Shown: positions 35,089 through 43,760 of the stretch, one piece after another
Layout: every line of letters begins with the position of its first letter
How positions within the stretch are numbered: the stretch's first letter is position 1
NCBI GenBank assembly: GCA_030706735.1
Contig: JAUZNZ010000009.1
Location: 1-64,000 of the forward strand
DNA: 64,000 nt
Direction: 5' to 3'
Origin: Bacteroidota bacterium
GTDB taxonomy: Bacteria > Bacteroidota > Bacteroidia > Chitinophagales > Chitinophagaceae
Program-made: the position numbers and the translations under genes
Notes under the pieces: generated by a model
The model's database searches: none
Told to the model about the DNA's origin: nothing
The model's input: the letters and a program-made list of their open reading frames with translations, nothing else

Positions 35089-35538
35089 ATGCGAAAGTCA
35101 GCATATTTATTGGTGATGACTATCTGGCTTACTTTGTCGTGTCTGGCCCAGGGAGGAGGCGATTTGCCTCAGCCGGGTCCAGGGGGCGGCGGTATGCTCG
35201 AATCCGCGCATATCGGCTATATTACCCAAAGGCTGAACTTGTCCCCTGTGGAAGCTCAGCGTTTTTGGCCGATCTATAATCAATATGCGGCGGAGATGCG
35301 CCAGGCGCGTGTAAACTACCGGATCAATAAGGACGAACTGGCTTTCGACGAGGCGAGGCTGGTGATCAAAAAGAAGTATAGCCTTGAGTTCGGAAGGGCT
35401 CTCTCTCCAGCCCGGGCGAATCAATTTTTCATCATTGAAAATGATTTTGCGGCTTTTGTACAAAGGGAATGGATTCAGCGCAAACAATTGCGAATGCAAC
35501 AGCGAAGGGGCGGACGAATAAACGGGCCATATAAGTAG
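35089..35538 (+). CDS. Periplasmic Spy/CpxP-like sensor candidate of the ECF unit
   Basis: 149 aa from the ATG at 35089, two nucleotides after the preceding stop. A signal peptide (LVMTIWLTLSCLAQ) is followed by a Gly/Pro-rich stretch and a helical domain, YITQRLNLSPVEAQRFWPIYNQYAAEMRQAR, then basic helices. The LSPxEAxxFWPxYNxY motif is typical of proteins annotated in Bacteroidota as sensors of ECF sigma factors and resembles Spy/CpxP helices. It probably senses envelope stress and signals to the anti-sigma candidate. The Cys near the cleavage site could make it a lipoprotein. Confidence 0.8.
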   Translation: MRKSAYLLVMTIWLTLSCLAQGGGDLPQPGPGGGGMLESAHIGYITQRLNLSPVEAQRFWPIYNQYAAEMRQARVNYRINKDELAFDEARLVIKKKYSLEFGRALSPARANQFFIIENDFAAFVQREWIQRKQLRMQQRRGGRINGPYK

Positions 35539-35717
35539 CGACAAGGCGGGACTGAGTCTCACCATTTCATAGGCAACCAAGAACCGTTCGACAAAAAACG
35601 GACGAATAGACCCCGATATTTTGCTGTTTTACCGATTAATTTCAGCACCCACCCGGGTTATAACGATATTTGAACTTGGTGTTTTTCATAGGTTAGCAAC
35701 GGCCGGCTCTTTCCAGG

Positions 35718-35737
35718 GCAGGCCTTTTTTGGCCTGC
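35718..35737. terminator. Hairpin with T6 loop in the 35539-35759 gap
   Basis: GCAGGCC (35718-35724) and GGCCTGC (35731-35737) form a 7-bp stem closed by a six-T loop, between the convergent sensor gene and the MBL hydrolase gene. No long T-run follows on either strand. The rest of the 221-bp gap is AT-rich with no gene. Confidence 0.4.
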
Positions 35738-35759
35738 GATCAAAAATATTAAAATTTGA

Positions 35760-36482
35760 TTAAAAACTAAAAACTGGCGTTTTGATATCGTGGTAAAATA
35801 AAAAGATCCAGCCTTCGATCTTTCCTCTTTCCGTCCATTCCTGCCTCAATTCCATGCTTTTTCTTCCGTCATGATCATATTTTGCTACCACGCGGCTTTT
35901 CATTTGCTGCAGCTGCGGCGCCACGTCGCCTCCAAAAAATAGGGTTGATCCTCCGTCGACGATCCAGAAGACCTGGTGGTAAGGGCAGTGCGCGCCGGTC
36001 ATTTCATATTTGATATATCCGTCCACAACCCCATCTCCGTCCAGTAGAACGACCTGGGGGGAATCCCGCAAAACAGCCAATTCATCCGTATGGTAAGAAG
36101 AAGGCCCCTTTTCGAAAGCATATTCGAGCTCCTTTCGCTGGACGTAATATCGGGCATTGGGGAATGACAGCCTACCCGCCATGCTGACGCCTCCGGCGTG
36201 ATCCTTGTGGAGGTGGCTGAGCAATACCTTGGTGACCCTGGACGGATCGATGCCGGCATTGATCAGGTTTTGATGGATCTGCAATCGCCCGGCTTTTTCA
36301 GAACCAAGTCCTGTGTCAAGCACCAGGATATCTTCCGGGCCGACCAGAGCAAATGGTTGTACTTCGACCAGGAGGCTGCCGGTAGGCCGATGCTGAAGAT
36401 CGTCTGAATCCAGGTTGAAAGGAACAAATTGTTTGGTCTTATCGATGGTGAAGGCGCCTTCGGACAGGGGAATGATCTTCAT
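35760..36482 (-). CDS. MBL-fold metallohydrolase
   Basis: 240 aa with the metallo-beta-lactamase metal site: LLSHLHKDHAGG (HxHxDH), a later GAHCPYHQ histidine, FFGGDVAP (bridging Asp) and a final YHD histidine. The opening segment VLDTGLGS is also typical. Family members hydrolyse esters, lactones or thioesters. Nothing in the neighbourhood fixes the substrate. It lies 16 bp from the rodA gene end and reads the same way, so it may be the distal gene of the mre operon's transcript. Confidence 0.9.
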   Translation of the reverse strand: MKIIPLSEGAFTIDKTKQFVPFNLDSDDLQHRPTGSLLVEVQPFALVGPEDILVLDTGLGSEKAGRLQIHQNLINAGIDPSRVTKVLLSHLHKDHAGGVSMAGRLSFPNARYYVQRKELEYAFEKGPSSYHTDELAVLRDSPQVVLLDGDGVVDGYIKYEMTGAHCPYHQVFWIVDGGSTLFFGGDVAPQLQQMKSRVVAKYDHDGRKSMELRQEWTERGKIEGWIFLFYHDIKTPVFSF

Positions 36483-36498
36483 CGGGCAAATTTACGCG

Positions 36499-37854
36499 CT
36501 ATCGCAATACCATTTGCCGATCCGCATCGAGACGGACCAGGATGAACAGCATGATGCTGAATGTCATCAGGGATGTTCCGCCATAACTGACAAAGGGCAG
36601 GGGGATGCCGATCACCGGCGCCAGCCCGATGGTCATGCAGATATTGATCACGATGTGAAAAAAAAGAACGCTGGCGACGCCATAGGCATAACACCTGCTG
36701 AATACGCTCCGTTGTCGTTCGGCGACGGCTACGATCCTCATAAGCAGCAGCATATATATCCCAAGGAACAGCATGCTGCCCACGAACCCGAATCCCTCCC
36801 CGATAGTGCAGAAAATGAAGTCTGTTCGTTGCTCCGGCACGAAGTCAAAACGGGTTTGCGTCCCTTTGAGCAGGCCCTTGCCGATAAGCCCACCGCTGCC
36901 GATCGCGATCTTGCTTTGCTTGACATTATAATTATTGTTGTTGCTGTTCCTTCGAGTGATGTTTTTCTGCTCGTCTTCGAGCGCCACCTCTGTGGCTTGG
37001 TCCTTTGGCACATAGTCCTTGCCAATAAGGGCGTAGATACGCTGGACCTGATAAGGCTTGAAAACATGTTCGAATAGGAATGGAACCACAAAGCGTTGAA
37101 CGCCGACACAAACGAACCAGATGCTTGCGACAAGCATAAAAACGCCCTTGCTGCGTTTGATCTGCTTTCGCAGGATATAGATAGCCAGCAATGCAACTCC
37201 GGTTAGCGCGAGTGCGAGCGTATTTGGTTCTACCAGCAGGGTAGCGACCACCAGAACGGCAAAGGAGAATCCAATGATCAGCACCGACGAAGGAAGGCCT
37301 TCACGGAACATCACCAGGAAAAAGGAGAAATAGACGAGCGCAAGACCCATTTCGCTTTGCATGATGCTGAACATGGCCGGGGTCAGAGCGATGACAACTG
37401 CTATGATCTGTGAACGCGGACGCGTAAAGTTCGTCTCCACCCGGGACAGGTACTTTGCGAGAGCCAGGTTGACAAATATCTTGCACATATCGGCCGGTTG
37501 GAGATTGAACGCCGAACCAAACTTGATGATCGACTCCGTACCCTTTATCCGCGAGTGAAAAGGGAACACTAGCAGAAGCAGCAAGATGCCAAACGCATAG
37601 CCGAGGTTCGCCGTAGCGGTAAAGAACTTACTGTCCGTAAGCAGGATGAAAATCCCCGCGATGCCGCCCAGAATAAAGAAGAGAAGTTGGCGGCTGTAGT
37701 CTGTTTTAAGGGAAATAAAGCCCTGGAGAACGATATCGCCGTCCCGGTAACTGGCGGCAAAGATACTCATGATCCCCAGGCTGCAAAGGATGAACCAGAT
37801 CCAGACGAGGGACCAGTCGACACCTTTCGATATGGCGGGGTTGCGTTGGCTCAT
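36499..37854 (-). CDS. rodA: Rod-shape peptidoglycan polymerase RodA (SEDS family)
   Basis: 451 aa with ten or so membrane segments. The SEDS signatures SIMQSEMGLALVYF, KQSKIAIGSGGLIGKGLLKGTQT and GIPLPFVSYGGTSL are intact. It polymerises glycan strands from lipid II together with PBP2. An Asn-rich stretch (NSNNNNYN, 303-310) enlarges the extracytoplasmic loop just before KQSKIAIGSG. It lies 1 bp after mrdA. Confidence 0.96.
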   Translation of the reverse strand: MSQRNPAISKGVDWSLVWIWFILCSLGIMSIFAASYRDGDIVLQGFISLKTDYSRQLLFFILGGIAGIFILLTDSKFFTATANLGYAFGILLLLLVFPFHSRIKGTESIIKFGSAFNLQPADMCKIFVNLALAKYLSRVETNFTRPRSQIIAVVIALTPAMFSIMQSEMGLALVYFSFFLVMFREGLPSSVLIIGFSFAVLVVATLLVEPNTLALALTGVALLAIYILRKQIKRSKGVFMLVASIWFVCVGVQRFVVPFLFEHVFKPYQVQRIYALIGKDYVPKDQATEVALEDEQKNITRRNSNNNNYNVKQSKIAIGSGGLIGKGLLKGTQTRFDFVPEQRTDFIFCTIGEGFGFVGSMLFLGIYMLLLMRIVAVAERQRSVFSRCYAYGVASVLFFHIVINICMTIGLAPVIGIPLPFVSYGGTSLMTFSIMLFILVRLDADRQMVLR

Positions 37855-37855
37855 A

Positions 37856-39967
37856 CTATCTTGTTGAATCGCCGGCCCCTTTTACCGGTAGTTCAGGTTT
37901 GGGGGTTGGCGTTTGTTTCGGCTTATCCGCAGGCATTTTCGGCTGCACGGGGATGAAGGTATGGATCTTGTGCATGGTATCCAGCAATGCCGCGCGACTG
38001 GCGCGATTGGTATATTTCTGAAGGCGGGTACTGTCTCCTGTCTGCAAGGCCCATGTCGCGGCGCGGATGGAATCGGCAAGGAATTGCGCTCTGACCAGAT
38101 AAGTGGGCATCAGATCACTACTGGCAATCGACTCCACTTTTTCCCTGCTCTCCGCACGCAATGTGTCATTTAGATATTTTTCAACGATCAAAGAAGCGAT
38201 CGGCGCCGCATAGGTTCCGCCGTACCCCACATTTTCCACCACGACGGCGACCGCGATACGGGGATTGTCGCGAGGCGCAAAGCACACGAAGACGGCATTG
38301 TTCCTGAGTTTTATTCTTTTCCCTTCGAAAATGCGGTAGTTTTCCGCGGTTCCCGTTTTGCCGCACATGTCGATCCCGGGTATCCTGGCCGGACGTCCCG
38401 TTCCGATCTCAACAACGTCCTGCATTCCGCTCTGTACAACCTCATAGTTTGCATCGGGAATATGGGTCAGTACTTCATGTCTCTGACGGAAGCGGTTTAA
38501 TATAGTATCGTCCTCCCCAGCACCATCGATCTTCTCGACAAAGTGGGGTGTATAAAAATATCCCTTATTCGCTACAATGCACATGGTGTTCGCCATCTGC
38601 AGGGGGGTGACTGTCATCTTATCCTGGCCGATGCCCATCGTGTACATGGTACAGGAATTCCAGGACCGGTGGTACTCCTTGTCATATACCGCCGTATCGG
38701 GGATATTACCGGCATCTTCGCTGGGCAGGTCCACTCCGATGCGGTGTCCCAGGCCGAAGGCATTGACATATTCCTTCCATTTCATCAGGCCTGCGCGCGA
38801 ACTGTGAAATTCGGAATTATCAACCTCCAACCGGAAGGCGTTTATAAAAAACGAGTTGCAGGAGTTGGCGATGGCCAGGCGCAGGTTGGCGGCGTGTCCG
38901 GGCTTGTGTTCATCGCACTTCACGGGCCGGGCGCATCCGGTGTACAGGCCAAGGCAGGGATAACCGCTGGCCGGCGAGATGACTCCTTCGTCGAGCCCGA
39001 TCAGGGCGCCGAGCGGCTTATAGGTGGACCCCGGTTGATACTGCCCTTTGATGGCGCGATTCAGCAGGGGGCCGGAGACGTCGAGCGCAAGGCGGCCATA
39101 ATTTTCCTGCTTTGCCGGTCCCGTCAGCGAATTGGGATTATAACCCGGGCCGGAAGCCATGGCCAGGATACCGCCCGTGCGCGGTTCGATGGCTACGATG
39201 GCGCCCACCTTGCCTGCGAGCAATCTTTCGGCAAGCTGTTGCAATTCGATGTCCATATAAGTGCGCAGATTCTTCCCTGCGACGGCCGGGGTATCGAGCG
39301 CCTTGTTCTGGTAGTGATCTACCAGCCTGTTGCGGTTATCCTTGAGCCAGAACTCGATCCCGCGCTGACCCATCAGTTCCCGTTCGTAGGATTGTTCCAG
39401 GCCGCTACGGCCTACATAGTCGCCCAACTGGTAGAAATTATTGGACCTTTTCAGGATCGCCGAGTCGACTTCCCCCACGTAGCCCATGATATGGGCCGCC
39501 GCGTCAAAGGGATAGGTGCGGACCGGCCGCTCCTGCAGGTTGAAACCTGGAAATTTCCAGATATTCTCTTCCAGGCGGGCATACATATCGGGCGGCAACA
39601 GGTCCTCGAAGATGGAAGGCCTGAAGGGACCATTTTTAAACCGTGCATCCAGGATGCGGCTGCGGAATTCCGCCGTATCGATGCCCAGCAGCTGACAAAA
39701 GTAAGCGGTGTCGATATTCCTGACCTGTGAAGGAGTGATCATCAGGTCGTACATGATCGTATTGTTGAGGATCGACCGGCCTTTCCGGTCGTAAATGATC
39801 CCTCGCGTGGGATAGATGCTCTTTCGGAAGAGGGCATTCTCTTCGGCCAGTTTTTTATACTTGCCCGAAATGATCTGCAGGTGAAATAATTGAGCGGCAA
39901 TGACGAGGAACATGCCCGCGAAGATCAGGCGGATGATATTGCTACGGGACTGATTGAATACAGACAT
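37856..39967 (-). CDS. mrdA: Penicillin-binding protein 2 (peptidoglycan transpeptidase)
   Basis: 703 aa. One N-terminal membrane anchor (11-31), a dimerisation domain with PTRGIIYDRKGRSIL, and a transpeptidase domain with STYK (314-317, catalytic Ser), SCN (369-371) and KTG (537-539). The C-terminal tail is Pro/Lys-rich (about 675-703). It crosslinks the lateral wall and pairs with RodA encoded 1 bp downstream. An 85-bp AT-rich gap separates it from mreD and could hold an internal promoter. Confidence 0.97.
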   Translation of the reverse strand: MSVFNQSRSNIIRLIFAGMFLVIAAQLFHLQIISGKYKKLAEENALFRKSIYPTRGIIYDRKGRSILNNTIMYDLMITPSQVRNIDTAYFCQLLGIDTAEFRSRILDARFKNGPFRPSIFEDLLPPDMYARLEENIWKFPGFNLQERPVRTYPFDAAAHIMGYVGEVDSAILKRSNNFYQLGDYVGRSGLEQSYERELMGQRGIEFWLKDNRNRLVDHYQNKALDTPAVAGKNLRTYMDIELQQLAERLLAGKVGAIVAIEPRTGGILAMASGPGYNPNSLTGPAKQENYGRLALDVSGPLLNRAIKGQYQPGSTYKPLGALIGLDEGVISPASGYPCLGLYTGCARPVKCDEHKPGHAANLRLAIANSCNSFFINAFRLEVDNSEFHSSRAGLMKWKEYVNAFGLGHRIGVDLPSEDAGNIPDTAVYDKEYHRSWNSCTMYTMGIGQDKMTVTPLQMANTMCIVANKGYFYTPHFVEKIDGAGEDDTILNRFRQRHEVLTHIPDANYEVVQSGMQDVVEIGTGRPARIPGIDMCGKTGTAENYRIFEGKRIKLRNNAVFVCFAPRDNPRIAVAVVVENVGYGGTYAAPIASLIVEKYLNDTLRAESREKVESIASSDLMPTYLVRAQFLADSIRAATWALQTGDSTRLQKYTNRASRAALLDTMHKIHTFIPVQPKMPADKPKQTPTPKPELPVKGAGDSTR

Positions 39968-40052
39968 ACAACAGGTACTACATACAATTTACGAAGTACG
40001 GATGTTTAACGCGTAAAGACTAAAATATACTATGCGAAATAAGGTATTTAAT

Positions 40053-40586
40053 TTAGATCGTATTCGTCCGGAATTTTTGCTTTCTGTAAAACAGGAGTTC
40101 GGTTAATAAGACGAGGAGCAGGCTCACGGCGGTTGAGGCGATGACCTTTCCGGCAAAATAGATGAACGAACCAAATGACATCCATTCAAGGAAGACCAGG
40201 TAGATATGGTGAAGCAGCGTCAATACGAGTACATACGTGGCATAGGGCGCCCATCCCATGCTCACCATGGAAGGAGATATATAGTTCTTATCGGCGCCCT
40301 CCTGTGAGATCAGCAGCCCGATGATAAAAGGGCGCACGTAGGCGATCAGCGTGCACGCCGCCGCGTGAAGGCCGGGCGTTTTGCTGAAGAAATCCAGGCT
40401 AAGTCCGAATACGAAGCTGATAAAGGTCAGGGAACTCCTGGACAGGCTGAAGGGCAGCCAGAGGACGAACAGGTAATAGAGATAAGGCGTGATGAACCGA
40501 TGGAGCGGCGGCATCTTGAACAAGATGAATACCTGGACCAGGATAAACAGGACAAAACGGATACTATTTTTCAACAGCTCACTCAT
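40053..40586 (-). CDS. mreD: Rod shape-determining protein MreD
   Basis: 177 aa with five or six membrane segments and no other domain, as usual for the poorly conserved MreD. The identification rests on size, topology and position: it overlaps mreC by 4 bp and precedes mrdA-rodA. It forms the elongasome membrane core with MreC. Confidence 0.88.
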   Translation of the reverse strand: MSELLKNSIRFVLFILVQVFILFKMPPLHRFITPYLYYLFVLWLPFSLSRSSLTFISFVFGLSLDFFSKTPGLHAAACTLIAYVRPFIIGLLISQEGADKNYISPSMVSMGWAPYATYVLVLTLLHHIYLVFLEWMSFGSFIYFAGKVIASTAVSLLLVLLTELLFYRKQKFRTNTI

Positions 40587-41437
40587 TGGATCGTTTTGCG
40601 GGTAGAGTCCTCCAGCTTTTTTTGCTCATCATATTGTTGATTATCAATTACATACACGTACTCGATATTAAAAAAATTGGTCGCCGGCCGGATTTTCAAC
40701 ACGTAGAAATTGCTGGTATTGTCCTCTACGATCTCATATACTGTGCCGACAAGGATACCTGCCGGGAATTTGGAGGAGGTCTGACTGGTGACAATCGAAT
40801 CCCCCTTGGCGACCTTCGCGCTCTTGGGGATATCCTTGAGGGTGACGAAGAGCGGACTGAGGCCATCCCACTCTACCGTCCCGCGTTCGCCTCCGTTCTT
40901 CAGCTTGACCACCACCTTGTATTGACGGTGGAGCAGGCTCATCACGGTCGCGAAATTTGAGCTGACATTGATCACGGTGCCTACGATGCCTTGCGGGCTG
41001 ATGACGCCCATATTGGGGCGTACCCCTTCGTCTGTTCCGCGGTGAATGGTCAGGTAGTTGGTTTGGGAGGCGGTCGTGCTGTTCACCACCTTGGCCTCCA
41101 GGATGCGGTACTTCACTATCGAACGGGCCGAATCGACTTTTACCGTATCCATGATCAGCCGTTTGGCTGAATCGGGCGCCTCATAATTCTCCTTTAGCAA
41201 CTGTCTCAGACGTTGGTTCTCTTTCAGCAGGGATTCGTTTGTCTTCTTGAGCTGGAAATAATATTCGATCGTGTTGTACTTTTCGTTGATCCTGCCGGTA
41301 ATTTCCGTGCTGGCATTCATAAAGATCGCTTCATGGAACTTGTTGTAACGGAAGAGGATGGAAAGGGCGATGATCTGCAGCACCAGGAAAAAGAGGAAGT
41401 TGGTATGCCTTCTGATGAAGAGGAAAACGTTACGCAC
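40583..41437 (-). CDS. mreC: Rod shape-determining protein MreC
   Basis: 284 aa: N-terminal membrane anchor (about 12-30), a coiled coil (about 55-85, YFQLKKTNESLLKENQRLRQLL), then the beta-barrel MreC domain with GTDEGVRPNMGVISPQGIVGTVINVS and KGDSIVTSQTSSKFPAGILVG. It scaffolds PBP2 and RodA in the periplasm. It follows mreB by 26 bp. Confidence 0.95.
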   Translation of the reverse strand: MRNVFLFIRRHTNFLFFLVLQIIALSILFRYNKFHEAIFMNASTEITGRINEKYNTIEYYFQLKKTNESLLKENQRLRQLLKENYEAPDSAKRLIMDTVKVDSARSIVKYRILEAKVVNSTTASQTNYLTIHRGTDEGVRPNMGVISPQGIVGTVINVSSNFATVMSLLHRQYKVVVKLKNGGERGTVEWDGLSPLFVTLKDIPKSAKVAKGDSIVTSQTSSKFPAGILVGTVYEIVEDNTSNFYVLKIRPATNFFNIEYVYVIDNQQYDEQKKLEDSTRKTIQ

Positions 41438-41463
41438 CTGGTTTCGAGTTTAGCATCTTGGAA

Positions 41464-42489
41464 CTATCGCATGACGAACGGATACCGGTCATAATTCTTC
41501 AGGGCGATACCCGTTCCGCGGACGACGCTCTTTAACGGGTCGTCGGCTATATGTACCGGCAATTTGATCTTTTGGCTCAGGCGCTTGTCCAGTCCCCGAA
41601 GGAGGGCTCCGCCGCCGGTGAGGTAGAGGCCTCGACGGTAAATGTCCCCTGCCAGTTCCGGTGGCGTCGTTTCCAGGGCCTTCAGAATGGCCTCTTCGAT
41701 CTTGAATATGCTCTTGTCCAGGGCTTCGGCGATCTCCTGGAAGCTAACCATGATCTGTTTGGGGATGCCCGTGACGAGGTCCCGGCCGTTTACAGGAATG
41801 TCATCGGGAGGGTTGTCCAGGTCTTTTAGCGCCGCTCCGATCTGAATCTTGATCTGTTCAGCGGTCCGTTCTCCGATCAACAGGCTATGGTACCGGCGCA
41901 AAGCCTCCATGATATCTGCGGTAAACTCATCTCCGGCGATCCGGATGGATTGGTCGCAGACGATGCCCGCCAGGGCGATAACCGTGATACCCGTCGTGCC
42001 GCCGCCGATATCGATGATCATATTGCCTACGGGTTCTTCCACGTCGATGCCGATGCCCAGCGCCGCGGCCATAGGTTCGTGGATCAGGTAAACTTCCTTG
42101 GCGCCCGCCTGTTCCGCGCTATCGCGAACCGCTCTCTTTTCGACCTCGGTAATGCTGGAAGGAATGCAGATCATCATGCGCCAGCTCGGAGGGAACAGCG
42201 GCTTCTTCGGGTAGATCATTTTGATCATCTCTCTGATCATCAGCTCAGCCGCATTGAAATCGGCGATCACCCCGTCCTTAAGGGGCCGTACCGTGCGAAT
42301 GCTTTCATGGGTCTTTTCGTGCATCATGAGCGCCCGTTTGCCAACTGCCAGCACAGTTTTGGGGTTGTTACGGTCGAGGGCTACGATGCTCGGTTCATTC
42401 ACCACTATTTCGTCGTTATGTATGATGAGGGTATTGGCGGTACCCAGGTCCATGGCTATTTCTTGTGTAAGGAAATTGAATAATCCCAT
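41464..42489 (-). CDS. mreB: Rod shape-determining protein MreB (bacterial actin)
   Basis: 341 aa actin-fold ATPase: phosphate-1 loop AMDLGTANTLI, phosphate-2 DIGGGTTGI and the adenosine loop LTGGGALLRGLD are intact. The start MGLFNFLTQEIAMDLG is typical for Bacteroidota. It polymerises under the inner membrane and guides the elongasome. It is the first gene of mreB-mreC-mreD-mrdA-rodA, with a 155-bp upstream gap before kynA. Confidence 0.97.
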   Translation of the reverse strand: MGLFNFLTQEIAMDLGTANTLIIHNDEIVVNEPSIVALDRNNPKTVLAVGKRALMMHEKTHESIRTVRPLKDGVIADFNAAELMIREMIKMIYPKKPLFPPSWRMMICIPSSITEVEKRAVRDSAEQAGAKEVYLIHEPMAAALGIGIDVEEPVGNMIIDIGGGTTGITVIALAGIVCDQSIRIAGDEFTADIMEALRRYHSLLIGERTAEQIKIQIGAALKDLDNPPDDIPVNGRDLVTGIPKQIMVSFQEIAEALDKSIFKIEEAILKALETTPPELAGDIYRRGLYLTGGGALLRGLDKRLSQKIKLPVHIADDPLKSVVRGTGIALKNYDRYPFVMR

Positions 42490-42644
42490 TTTAAATAAAG
42501 GTCAGATTTATAGTGTTGATTTATAATGTCAGCAAAATTGAAGGAAATAATTCGAATTAACAAGGTAGAACGCTTGATTTGGTGCATTATTTTCCACAAA
42601 GGCTCAACCCAGGAAATATTTTTGAAACGCTGAGCGGTCCTGGT

Positions 42645-43706
42645 TCAGGCGATGAACCCAAGACGTTTTTCCATTTCGGGGCTCAGTGGCGGAAGTCTTC
42701 TTCGTTCGATCAGAAAACTGGTGAGACCGGCGATCTCCTTGAACAAATGATGGCTCTCCAGCGCTGCTTTCAGGTAATCCTTCCCCGTGCTGCCTCCTGT
42801 TCCGATGCGTGTGCCGATCATCCGGTGTACCATGCTCATGTGCCTGTACCTCCAGGTGCTAAGCTGTTCGTCGATCTCGAGTAGCTGATGGAGCAATTGA
42901 AAAGGCAGTTGCAGGATCGGGTAACCGCGATAGAGCATAATGAACAAGGCCGAGCGGCAAGCGGCGGGAGACAATGAACGCGTGGTCCGGGGTTTGTCTT
43001 CTCCGGCCGGCACCGGCTGTCCGGAACCCTCCGGATAGAATACGGCATCGAACAGGGACAGGTTATCCTTTTCCCGGTCGGCCAGGCTTTCCTGGTATCG
43101 GAGCCGGTATTCCGACCAGAACGGATCGGGACCCTTGTTCACGAAATGCTCCCAATTAGTGGATTCGTTGAAAAAAGGCATGCGTTCCAACCATTCGTTC
43201 AGCAATTGGAGCAGGGATTTTTCCTTTTCGGCCGTTTTGATCCTGTTTATCTCCGGCTGGCGAAGTTGGGAGATATAGTACTCCTGTCCATATCGATGTT
43301 CGTATTTCAGACCCAACCTGGCCTCCAGCAGCTTGAATTGCCAGCTTTGAAAGCCTGACGCAGGCCGCAGCATATCCCTGAAGTCCAGAAAGTCCATCGG
43401 AGTCATGGTTTCCATGATGTCGATCTGGTGTACGAGGACTTTCAGAATGGTCGCGCAGCGGCCCAGGCGGTGAACGACGGTCTGCAATTCGGGCGAATTG
43501 TCGTCCAGGGCCGGCGACTGCATGATGTCGATCACCGATCCGGTCTCCACCAGGAGCTGCTTGAACCATAGTTCGTAGGTCTGATGGATGACGATGAACA
43601 ACGTTTCGTCATGGGCCGCCAAACCGAGTTCCGCGCTCTCCGGGCGCTGGGCGCTGAGGATCTTGTCCAATTGCAGGTAATCGCTATAGTGAACCTCTTT
43701 CGGCAT
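42645..43706 (-). CDS. kynA: Tryptophan 2,3-dioxygenase
   Basis: 353 aa from the ATG at 43706, which yields the usual N-terminus (VHYSDYLQLDKIL). An in-frame ATG at 43760 directly abuts the purD stop and would add 18 basic residues. Substrate and heme signatures are clear: FIVIHQTYELWFKQLL, the proximal His in HRMIGTRIGTGGSTG, and FQSWQFKLLEARLG. It opens the indole ring of tryptophan to N-formylkynurenine, the start of the kynurenine route. Other kynurenine genes are not in the window; nadC at 56314 uses quinolinate, the route's end product. Confidence 0.95.
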   Translation of the reverse strand: MPKEVHYSDYLQLDKILSAQRPESAELGLAAHDETLFIVIHQTYELWFKQLLVETGSVIDIMQSPALDDNSPELQTVVHRLGRCATILKVLVHQIDIMETMTPMDFLDFRDMLRPASGFQSWQFKLLEARLGLKYEHRYGQEYYISQLRQPEINRIKTAEKEKSLLQLLNEWLERMPFFNESTNWEHFVNKGPDPFWSEYRLRYQESLADREKDNLSLFDAVFYPEGSGQPVPAGEDKPRTTRSLSPAACRSALFIMLYRGYPILQLPFQLLHQLLEIDEQLSTWRYRHMSMVHRMIGTRIGTGGSTGKDYLKAALESHHLFKEIAGLTSFLIERRRLPPLSPEMEKRLGFIA

Positions 43707-43760
43707 TACTTGGTTTGACGGTGAGCGACGGTTTGTCCGAACGCGGCTGTGCCCGGCCAT

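Noticed and set aside
38543-39730. Open frame of 395 codons on the plus strand
   Set aside because: It is antisense to mrdA, whose minus-strand frame has all penicillin-binding motifs; the plus-strand translation shows no domain or signal.
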